A stretch of 10,232 bases of DNA from Synergistaceae bacterium (GTDB taxonomy: Bacteria > Synergistota > Synergistia > Synergistales > Synergistaceae): the NCBI GenBank assembly GCA_030539135.1, contig JAUNSQ010000025.1, positions 3,578 through 13,809 on the forward strand, written 5' to 3'. Within the stretch, counting starts at the first letter, position 1, and each line of letters starts with the position of its first letter. Shown here one piece after another: positions 6,082 through 10,232 of this stretch. Below the pieces are notes generated by a model, which saw only the letters and a program-made list of their open reading frames with translations, did no database searches and was not told where the DNA came from. The position numbers and the translations under genes are program-made.

Positions 6082-6636
6082 TTATTTTACCTCTAACGCT
6101 TTCTCCAAATTTGGTTGTTCTGTGATGTCAAGGTTGAGTGGTGCAAGCAAGGCATATCCGTTTGCTGCTTGTATCAACATGATAGATGTTTTAATTTTTG
6201 GGACTTCTATCAAACAAGTATCGGCTTGTAAAATAGTTAAGATTTGAGATAGCAATAAAATGTTATAGATACTTGTTCCTACGTAATACTCAAGTTGATT
6301 GTAGTGATAGGTGTATAAGCCTCTGATTTTTTTGAGTTCTTTGGCTATGGTATGGAGCTTTTTGATGTTGATGCTACTGAGTGATACATGATACATTTGA
6401 CTGGGTAGCATGTCGAGATGCTGTTGAAATAGAGCTGCTGTTTTTGTTATTTTTTCTTCTTTTTTTTGTACCGGCTGGAGTGACAGGTCAAGATGTTTAT
6501 GGAGTGCAATAACAGAGCGATACTCTGTTATTATTTGTGCATCATCTAAATATGGGATATCTTGTTGCCACCCTATACCACAACTATTTTCTAAATATTT
6601 TTCGGCTTCTTTAGTCGCTTGTCGGATAGTTGTCAT
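6082..6636 (-). CDS. Unknown helical prophage protein (184 aa)
   Basis: I do not recognise this protein. It is soluble, without signal peptide, and mostly helical. A charged stretch about 77-90 (QKKEEKITKTAALFQQHLDM) could be coiled coil. A more hydrophobic central part (about 115-140, YHYNQLEYYVGTSIYNILLL) and a C-terminal region with short beta-like segments follow. No catalytic motif or zinc site is evident. An AGAGG ribosome binding site precedes the ATG at 6636, 17 bp after the stop of the 108-aa gene. It belongs to the same minus-strand train of small genes and is the largest in it. A structural or regulatory role in the early or lysogenic region is possible, but I have no direct evidence. 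Confidence 0.82.
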   Translation of the reverse strand: MTTIRQATKEAEKYLENSCGIGWQQDIPYLDDAQIITEYRSVIALHKHLDLSLQPVQKKEEKITKTAALFQQHLDMLPSQMYHVSLSSINIKKLHTIAKELKKIRGLYTYHYNQLEYYVGTSIYNILLLSQILTILQADTCLIEVPKIKTSIMLIQAANGYALLAPLNLDITEQPNLEKALEVK

Positions 6637-6653
6637 TTTACTCAGTCCTCTCT

Positions 6654-6980
6654 CTAGTAATAATAGGTTAGTGTGTAGTTGAGTGGGTGCAACCTATAGC
6701 TGATGTATATTTTGGCTTTTGGATGCCATGATTGTGGAGTGTGCTTTTTATACATAATGCAGTATTGGCTACCCATCGATGCATATCTGTTTCGGGCGCC
6801 TTCAATAAAGAGAAAATCATATTTGTCAATGTCTAGATTTTTGTCTTTTATCAAAAGGTCTAGTGTTGTCCGTCCGTGACTACCTTTTTTGATAGAGCCT
6901 TGACCGCTGAAATAATATCCTTCCTTCCAGCCATATCTTTTACTCTCTCTAATAAATGATGCTAATAGTGTCTCTTTCAT
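6654..6980 (-). CDS. Unknown prophage protein (108 aa)
   Basis: I do not recognise this protein. It is basic and rich in aromatic residues, especially Tyr (for example WKEGYYFSGQGS at 18-29), with a very Tyr-rich C-terminus (PLNYTLTYYY). A segment LDIDKYDFLFIEGARNRYASMG (49-70) looks like a strand-turn-helix with acidic and arginine residues, but no known active site can be named. There is no signal or membrane segment. The ATG at 6980 has AAGGA 8 nt upstream and overlaps the stop of the preceding 54-aa gene in an ATGA arrangement, so the two are translationally coupled. Confidence 0.82.
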   Translation of the reverse strand: MKETLLASFIRESKRYGWKEGYYFSGQGSIKKGSHGRTTLDLLIKDKNLDIDKYDFLFIEGARNRYASMGSQYCIMYKKHTPQSWHPKAKIYISYRLHPLNYTLTYYY

Positions 6981-7141
6981 TCTAAATCCTTCTTTCTAAT
7001 TGTAGTTTGTGATGTGAGATAGAGATTGCAAAATTGTTGCTGTTCTTGCCCCTGTAGATGTCTGTATAGATTTTCGCGCTGGTGAATTGTTTGAAGATTG
7101 ATATTAATATAAGACTTGAAATCAATATGGGATTTATTCAT
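6977..7141 (-). CDS. Small unknown prophage protein (54 aa), coupled to the next gene
   Basis: A 54-codon frame begins at 7141 and ends in TGA sharing bases with the ATG of the 108-aa gene (ATGA, 4-nt overlap), a hallmark of translational coupling. AAAGGA lies 13 nt before the start, a little far. The product (starting MNKSHIDFKSYIN, with a Gln-rich middle, GQEQQQ at 31-36, and a Lys-rich tail) is hydrophilic and probably helical. I cannot assign a function. It is the first gene after the intrinsic terminator at 7164-7202, so its expression depends on readthrough or on a promoter I cannot see. Confidence 0.65.
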   Translation of the reverse strand: MNKSHIDFKSYININLQTIHQRENLYRHLQGQEQQQFCNLYLTSQTTIRKKDLE

Positions 7142-7163
7142 TGTTGGGTGTGTGTCCTTTCTG

Positions 7164-7202
7164 AAAAAATATTAAAGCGGTCAAGATTTTGTCCTGACCG
7201 CT
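7164..7202 (-). terminator. Intrinsic terminator inside the minus-strand gene train
   Basis: On the minus strand AGCGGTCA (7202-7195) and TGACCGCT (7183-7176) form a perfect 8-bp stem with an 11-nt loop. A T-rich tail with a run of six Ts (7164-7169) follows. It lies 11 bp after the stop of the 91-aa gene. It should end or attenuate the promoter-proximal transcript before the 54-, 108-, 184- and 40-aa genes. Confidence 0.82.
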
Positions 7203-7212
7203 GTCTGTAGTG

Positions 7213-7488
7213 TTAGATATAGATATCGACTTTTGCAGGGTATTTTCCATAATGGCTTGCTTGATATTTCTTGACTTTGAAGATAACAGGGATATAGCTT
7301 TGAGTGCCATCGTTGAATATTGTTTTATTGCCGTTGTTGAGTGCTGTTCTTATTGCTAATTTTGAGTTGTCGCTGATGTTGCCGTCTGCTTTTTTGAATA
7401 GTTCGTGATTTACCTCATGGATTGTGAAGTCACAATATATTATAGGGCCTTCACTAATTCTGATACGTGTTTTTATAAGTTTATTCAT
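7213..7488 (-). CDS. Unknown prophage protein (91 aa)
   Basis: I do not recognise this protein. It is a soluble protein with alternating strands: TRIRISEGPIIYCDFTIHEV early, then a short helix DNSKLAIRTALNNG, then strands ending PAKVDIYI, suggesting a small alpha/beta fold. I place the start at the ATG at 7488, not at the one six bases upstream at 7494. The AAAGGAAG ribosome binding site runs directly into the first ATG but sits about 8 nt from the second. It is followed by an intrinsic terminator, so with the 87-aa gene it forms the promoter-proximal transcript. Confidence 0.78.
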   Translation of the reverse strand: MNKLIKTRIRISEGPIIYCDFTIHEVNHELFKKADGNISDNSKLAIRTALNNGNKTIFNDGTQSYIPVIFKVKKYQASHYGKYPAKVDIYI

Positions 7489-7501
7489 TGTCATCTTCCT
7501 T

Positions 7502-7570
7502 TCAGTTTATTAAACTTTCTAATATTGAGTTGTAGGTGTGTAGACGTGCATATTTAATTACATCAATCAT
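7502..7570 (-). CDS. Possible micro-ORF (22 aa)
   Basis: The ATG at 7570 shares a base with the TAA stop of the 87-aa gene (TAATG), and the frame ends in TGA immediately before the ribosome binding site of the 91-aa gene. It fills the gap between these two genes almost exactly. The peptide starts MIDVIKYARLH and would be a short amphipathic helix. It may be a real small protein or just a relay that keeps ribosomes moving to the next gene. No independent evidence of function. Confidence 0.4.
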   Translation of the reverse strand: MIDVIKYARLHTYNSILESLIN

Positions 7571-7833
7571 TAGAAATACCTTCTTTCTATCTCTTTTGAT
7601 GTCAGGCTTTTACCTGTAATTTGTTTTATAAACTCTTTGACATGTCTAGAAGTTGTTGCGCTGTAGCGTCCGAATACCTTTATTTCCCCATCTGGTGTTT
7701 TTTCGGCAACAATTGTTGCATAAGACTGCAACTGGATTTTGCCGTTATCATGGAGAAGAAGATGTGCCTTGCCGTAGAATGATATGCGGCTGTCAAATTG
7801 TGGTGTTAACTCTGTAAAAATGATGTTGTTCAT
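7570..7833 (-). CDS. Conserved-type small mobile-element protein (87 aa), unknown function
   Basis: This is the first gene of the minus-strand train. Its ATG at 7833 has AAAGGA about 9 nt upstream. The core (LQSYATIVAEKTPDGEIKVF then GRYSATTSRHVKEFIKQ) resembles small proteins of mobile elements in gut bacteria that share the pattern S-Y-x-T-I-V-A ... S-A-T-T-x-R/K-H-V-x-x-F. I recall that pattern but cannot name a characterised member. The predicted fold is a short beta-sheet followed by a helix. No signal or membrane span. It is expressed from the divergent region shared with the ribbon-helix-helix operon. Confidence 0.78.
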   Translation of the reverse strand: MNNIIFTELTPQFDSRISFYGKAHLLLHDNGKIQLQSYATIVAEKTPDGEIKVFGRYSATTSRHVKEFIKQITGKSLTSKEIERRYF

Positions 7834-7859
7834 GATATAATGTCCTTTCTAGTTTTTAG

Positions 7860-8050
7860 TGTCATGTTTCGCCATGTCCCTGAGTTGTTGTAGCAATTCA
7901 GGGGCAAACTATAAGCGCGTGTTGCACTGAGCCTTGATGTTGGGTGCGCTACCCTTTTTCAATGTTCATTGCGGGACTTCGAGGGTGTCCCTAATCGCGG
8001 TGGTGCTTGTGTTGCACTTTGTTCAGGCCACTTGGGTGATGGGCCGTGGT
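7860..8050. other. GC-rich structured stretch inside the divergent control region
   Basis: In otherwise AT-rich DNA these ~190 bp are visibly richer in G and C. They hold CCCTGAGTTG/CAATTCAGGG (7878-7887/7894-7903, one G-U), GGGT/ACCC (7942-7954) and GGGAC/GTCCC (7973-7977/7987-7991). A 10-bp direct repeat GTGTTGCACT lies at 7919-7928 and 8009-8018. No convincing protein is encoded. It would form the leader of the minus-strand transcript if the promoter at 8077-8105 is used, or could encode a separate small RNA. Confidence 0.45.
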
Positions 8051-8099
8051 GAATGTTTGAAGGTTTGAATGTGCTAAGAATAAACGAATGTTTGAATGT
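8051..8099. repeat. Direct repeats in the divergent promoter region
   Basis: GAATGTTTGAA occurs at 8051-8061 and 8086-8096 (35 bp apart), and TTTGAATGT at 8064-8072 and 8091-8099. The second copies lie within the spacer of the minus-strand promoter candidate, the position expected of a repressor site. The binding protein is unknown. Confidence 0.55.
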
Positions 8100-8105
8100 T
8101 GGCAA
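8077..8105 (-). promoter_or_regulatory. Candidate promoter for the minus-strand small-gene train
   Basis: On the minus strand TTGCCA (8105-8100) and TATTCT (8082-8077) are 17 bp apart, matching the consensus at 5 and 4 positions. Transcription would start near 8070 and carry a leader of about 240 nt to the first gene at 7833. It overlaps the GAATGTTTGAA repeat. Confidence 0.5.
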
Positions 8106-8128
8106 TACGTAGAATTACTTATCTTGTT

Positions 8129-8134
8129 TATAAT
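8129..8134 (+). promoter_or_regulatory. Candidate -10 of the ribbon-helix-helix operon
   Basis: A perfect TATAAT lies 22 bp before the ATG at 8157. The -35 position (TACGTA, 8106-8111) is poor, so the promoter may need an activator or may be read by another sigma factor. Confidence 0.5.
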
Positions 8135-8156
8135 TATTTTAGTTTGAGGTGACAGC

Positions 8157-8327
8157 ATGAAAAAAGATGAAAGAGTGACATATACACTAAGGCTAGACCC
8201 GAACATTGCTATTGATTATAAAATTGCACTAGCTAAAAGACGAGATAAAGCGCAATTTATGTTGAAAACAGCAGTCATCCGTTATATAGAAGAGACAAGA
8301 CAATTAGAAGAAGAAGGACACCTCTAA
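8157..8327 (+). CDS. Ribbon-helix-helix DNA-binding protein (56 aa)
   Basis: A 56-codon gene with GAGG 7 nt before the ATG. Its layout is that of the ribbon-helix-helix (CopG/Arc/MetJ) fold. A short beta-strand VTYTLRL (7-13) inserts into the major groove in a dimer. Helix A lies at about 17-29 (IAIDYKIALAKRR) and helix B at about 32-48 (AQFMLKTAVIRYIEETR), followed by an acidic tail. Such proteins act as dimers that bind palindromes cooperatively, as autorepressors, plasmid copy-control factors or partition proteins. It is followed after one base by a membrane-protein gene and, downstream of that, by an array of CACTA-N4-TAGTG palindromes spaced by whole helical turns. I propose these as its operators; this is inference from proximity and geometry. 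Confidence 0.82.
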   Translation: MKKDERVTYTLRLDPNIAIDYKIALAKRRDKAQFMLKTAVIRYIEETRQLEEEGHL

Positions 8328-8328
8328 T

Positions 8329-8733
8329 ATGAATGTCATTTTGATTGGATTAGCTGTTGCTGCGTGTTGGTGTGTTTATCGTGTTGGATTATATATCATG
8401 CGTGAAAATCAAGATATTACAGATAAGGTTATCAACTATATAAAATCACATAGGATTATTAGTGTCATTTGTTGTATTGTTGTGTTAGTGTGTTTGATGC
8501 CAACTATAAAAAAGATGCTACCATGTCATTATAAATATTACACTGATGCAGGATATCTCTATCGTCGGTGTGTTGTTCATGGTGGTGTTGATGTACAGGT
8601 TAGAGACACTAATTGGCAACAGTTATTGACATGTCAAGGTGATGTCGTTGGTACACCCCCGCGCCTATCAAGCGATATCAATATCACATTTGAAAGAGAA
8701 AAAAAGAGCATCCTTGATATTTTAGGTGAATAA
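8329..8733 (+). CDS. Unknown two-span membrane protein (134 aa)
   Basis: The ATG lies one base after the stop of the ribbon-helix-helix gene, with AAGGA 10 nt upstream inside it, so the pair forms one operon. Residues about 2-22 (NVILIGLAVAACWCVYRVGLY) and about 43-62 (ISVICCIVVLVCLMPTIKK) are hydrophobic spans with a charged segment between them. The remaining 70 residues form a soluble domain with several cysteines (C66, C81, C102) and an acidic helical end (FEREKKSILDILGE). I do not recognise the family. The topology would suit a small membrane effector, superinfection-exclusion protein or holin-like accessory; none is demonstrated. Its last codons overlap the first palindrome of the downstream array. 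Confidence 0.78.
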   Translation: MNVILIGLAVAACWCVYRVGLYIMRENQDITDKVINYIKSHRIISVICCIVVLVCLMPTIKKMLPCHYKYYTDAGYLYRRCVVHGGVDVQVRDTNWQQLLTCQGDVVGTPPRLSSDINITFEREKKSILDILGE

Positions 8734-8904
8734 CACCACATCTAGTGTTCCTTATCCTTCCTTAGCACTACTCATAGTGTACTAACAAAAGCAAACAGAT
8801 TATAAAAAATTGAAACACACTACCTGTAGTGTGCCACCCACTAAGAAACACTATATATAGTGTCATTATACACTAAATACAGCGTATGATGACTAGATAT
8901 GGTG
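8732..8904. repeat. Array of CACTA-N4-TAGTG palindromes in helical phase
   Basis: Six sites share one plan. Three are perfect in both half-sites (8766-8779, 8818-8831, 8849-8862, the last inside a 16-bp perfect palindrome 8848-8863). One has a single mismatch (8734-8747) and two are degenerate (8871-8884, 8891-8904). Their centres lie at 8740.5, 8772.5, 8824.5, 8855.5, 8877.5 and 8897.5, giving steps of 32, 52, 31, 22 and 20 bp, close to 3, 5, 3, 2 and 2 turns. Extra half-sites at 8839-8843 and 8933-8937 keep the phase. This is typical of cooperative protein binding on one DNA face. Confidence 0.8.
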
Positions 8905-9187
8905 TATTGATGGTGTGTTGATGTCCTGTATATAGTGCCTGAATGTGTCTAAAAGCATTAAAGTATTATCATATATAATATCAGATACATTAGTATCACT
9001 GGATATATAGATGTTGTGTCGTATTTGTTGTCACACACCAGCCATGCGACGCACCACGCATATATAAGGTAGCACCACACACCAGCCACCACACACCATC
9101 CCAAAGGAGGCGCGCGGGGGTACGCGCAGCCGCGCACTAGCGGTAAGGACTTCAAATTTTTTTGGCAAAACTAAGGAGCTGTTCTGA
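8734..9187. other. Gene-free control region between the membrane-protein and 95-aa genes
   Basis: These 454 bp hold no credible gene. In order they contain the helically phased palindrome array (to about 8937) and an AT-rich stretch with palindromes TATTAT/ATAATA (8964-8969/8975-8980) and GATAC/GTATC (8984-8988/8993-8997). These are followed by three CACACACCA repeats (9032-9098) and a short very GC-rich patch with a GCGCGG/CCGCGC stem (9112-9117/9130-9135). The layout resembles a replication origin, partition or packaging locus, but none of these is shown. Confidence 0.5.
9032..9098. repeat. Three CACACACCA direct repeats
   Basis: CACACACCAGCCA occurs at 9032-9044 and 9076-9088, and a shorter CCACACACCA at 9089-9098. 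One strand is almost free of G, the other of C. They could be iterons or protein-binding sites; the simple composition makes chance amplification possible. Confidence 0.55.
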
Positions 9188-9475
9188 ATGAAGACACTGG
9201 CAATAATCTGCATCATCCTATTACTTCTCCCAACATATTTAATATGCTCCATTCTTCGCAGACACCTCTACAGAAGAGCGTACAACTGTGATGCCCAATC
9301 ACTCTCAAAAGAGTTCAAACTACTCCTAACTGACTACAAACAATCCCTAACCCATCTAAAACTTTCGATACATAACAACAGGGTAGTCTTTATGGTAAAA
9401 CATAGATTTATCCCAACACTGACGGCTTATTTCAGAAAGAAGATATCAGATTGGAATAACTTATCGTCAAAATAA
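9188..9475 (+). CDS. Small membrane-anchored unknown protein (95 aa)
   Basis: The ATG at 9188 has a good AAGGAG 9 nt upstream. Residues about 4-23 (LAIICIILLLLPTYLICSIL) form one membrane span or uncleaved signal anchor, followed at once by a basic stretch (RRHLYRRAY) that should stay cytoplasmic. The rest is a basic helical tail rich in Lys, Leu and Ser. I do not recognise the family. It runs toward the terminase gene on the opposite strand and shares the hairpin at 9480-9511 with it. Small membrane proteins beside a terminase can be lysis proteins (holin or spanin parts), but the opposite orientation argues against membership in the late operon. A lysogeny-expressed membrane protein is equally possible. 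Confidence 0.72.
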   Translation: MKTLAIICIILLLLPTYLICSILRRHLYRRAYNCDAQSLSKEFKLLLTDYKQSLTHLKLSIHNNRVVFMVKHRFIPTLTAYFRKKISDWNNLSSK

Positions 9476-9479
9476 AGTT

Positions 9480-9511
9480 AAGCCCCTCTATGGTCATTCT
9501 GAGAGGGGCTT
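9480..9511. terminator. Hairpin between convergent genes, likely bidirectional terminator
   Basis: AAGCCCCTCT (9480-9489) pairs perfectly with AGAGGGGCTT (9502-9511), a 10-bp stem with a 12-nt loop. It lies 4 bp after the 95-aa gene and 17 bp after the terminase stop. On the minus strand AACTTTATTTT follows the stem, a weak T-tract; on the plus strand there is only TTC. Confidence 0.75.
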
Positions 9512-9528
9512 CGTATGGAGCAAGAAGG

Positions 9529-10232
9529 TCACATCTGTCTCCAGCTTCTCTGTATCTTCCTACGTTTTCGCAGTGGCAAATTAGAAATAACAGTGGCTGG
9601 AATAAGACCCTGTATGACATTCTTAGTAAGACAGCTTCGTTTGCCATTACTATAGAAAACGTCCAGCTCTTCTTTGAATGTCTTATCTTTACGTTTATCT
9701 TCCATCTTGTCTTGGTCTTGTTTCATTTGCTCTACAAACCATCCTACACCTGCTGCAAGAGCATCTATACGGTCATCATGTCTGAGACTGCCTTTGAGTC
9801 TGCTGATGCGTGTCATTTGATAGAAGAGACGATAGGATAGAGCGTCTTCTGGAGGGAGACCCTGAGTTGTGTCTAAGTCATCCTTAACTGTCTGAGGGTC
9901 TATGATAAGTCTATGCTGCTCTATAACAGGTTCCAGCGTGTCTATAATCCTTTTCTCTTTCTGTGTAGTGCTTCTAAACTCTTCACAGGTGCAAGGATAG
10001 TGCTTCGCAAGATATGGCTGGAGCAAAGCCTGAAACATGCCATCACCAAAGTTTGACTCTATGAGTATGAGATTGACTCTTTCCTGCTTCGCTATATCAA
10101 CTATATTACTGAGGGTAGCATCTGAATATCCTTCTCTATAACCGAGGTTGCGTCTGAGGTAGATGTTGCCGTTAAGAGATTTGAGGACACAGACCGCAGT
10201 CTCATCTTTGCCTCTTCCTGACGGGTCTATGA
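9529..10232 (-). CDS. T7-type phage terminase large subunit, C-terminal nuclease part (5' end outside window)
   Basis: The frame is open from the window edge to TGA at 9529 (233 residues seen). It is the nuclease half of a large terminase, which cuts concatemeric DNA and pumps it into the prohead. Relative to the first visible residue, IDPSGRGKDE (1-10) carries the first acidic residue of the RNase H-like site. ESNFGDGM (58-65) carries the second, and HDDRIDAL (151-158) the third. The order and wording match the gp19 family of T7-like podoviruses, as do TQKEKRIIDTLEPV and YQMTRISR between them. The N-terminal ATPase half lies beyond the window. The C-terminus ends in a basic tail (RKRRKIQRSW). 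Nothing indicates damage in the visible part. In T7-like phages this gene lies near the right genome end, which agrees with the small number of genes after it. Confidence 0.95.
   Translation of the reverse strand, partial: IDPSGRGKDETAVCVLKSLNGNIYLRRNLGYREGYSDATLSNIVDIAKQERVNLILIESNFGDGMFQALLQPYLAKHYPCTCEEFRSTTQKEKRIIDTLEPVIEQHRLIIDPQTVKDDLDTTQGLPPEDALSYRLFYQMTRISRLKGSLRHDDRIDALAAGVGWFVEQMKQDQDKMEDKRKDKTFKEELDVFYSNGKRSCLTKNVIQGLIPATVISNLPLRKRRKIQRSWRQM

Larger units (their letters stand above)
4040..10232. mobile_element. Prophage or phage-derived element, right end outside window
   Basis: Composition changes from the GC-richer argH to strongly AT-rich DNA between about 4020 and 4170 and stays so to the window edge. 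The segment carries a complete tyrosine integrase at its left end, DNA-binding regulators, many small unknown genes and a T7-type large terminase, with no housekeeping genes. The left attachment site must lie in 3982-4171 if the integrase sits at its usual place beside attP, but the matching right site is not in view. The left boundary given is an estimate. Confidence 0.82.

Noticed and set aside
7991..8206. Minus-strand 71-aa open frame across the divergent region
   Set aside because: It overlaps the ribbon-helix-helix start and both promoter candidates, has no good ribosome binding site and reads as low-complexity His/Ser/Thr.
8732..8937. CRISPR array
   Set aside because: The repeated units are short palindromes at unequal distances with no 20-40 bp spacers or long identical repeats, and no cas gene is present.
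9112..9175. GC hairpin followed by a run of Ts (9157-9167) as a terminator
   Set aside because: The T-run lies more than 20 bp after the stem, too far for a rho-independent terminator.
9490..9840. Plus-strand 116-aa open frame opposite the terminase
   Set aside because: It is antisense to the terminase nuclease motifs, has no ribosome binding site and starts inside the terminator hairpin.

Overview
The window joins GC-richer host chromosome (about 1-4000) to a strongly AT-rich integrated element (about 4040 to the right edge). The host looks like an anaerobic, gut-type diderm, possibly of the Synergistota. This is a guess from the character of the arginine biosynthesis gene, the SLH-like N-terminus of the secreted protein and the AAA_14/DUF4143 ATPase; no taxonomic marker is present. 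The AT-rich part is best read as a prophage. It has a tyrosine integrase at its left end and a T7-type large terminase running off its right end.

Host part, left to right: (i) the 5' part of a minus-strand secreted protein with a phosphodiester glycosidase (NAGPA-type) domain, cut by the window edge; (ii) a tRNA-Ala(GGC) with encoded CCA, a fully consensus promoter (TTGACA-N17-TATAAT) and an intrinsic terminator; (iii) a 92-bp second copy of the 3' end of argH; (iv) a plus-strand ATPase gene enclosed between two nearly identical 44-bp palindromic repeats; (v) complete minus-strand argH (argininosuccinate lyase). Items iii and iv look like a small gene cassette placed exactly at the end of argH, leaving a diverged argH tail on its far side.

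Prophage part: the integrase and a co-transcribed MarR-like winged-helix protein lie on the minus strand. Behind them are 490 bp of gene-free DNA packed with GTCTA/TAGAC motifs and hairpins. Next comes a minus-strand train of seven small unknown genes (7833 down to 5958), several joined by start/stop overlaps, with an intrinsic terminator in the middle. A divergent control region (7834-8156) holds two back-to-back promoters, direct repeats and a GC-rich structured stretch. A short plus-strand operon encodes a ribbon-helix-helix DNA-binding protein and a two-span membrane protein. It is followed by an array of palindromes (CACTA-N4-TAGTG) whose centres are spaced by whole turns of the helix. 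A small membrane-anchored protein and the 3' part of the terminase gene converge on a shared hairpin.

The most unusual items are the helically phased palindrome array next to the ribbon-helix-helix gene, the palindrome-bounded ATPase cassette with its argH tail, and the structured region upstream of the integrase operon. The small prophage genes have no function I can name. Three of them (5958-6080, 6977-7141, 7502-7570) are very short and easily missed, and I place them by ribosome binding sites and start/stop overlaps.
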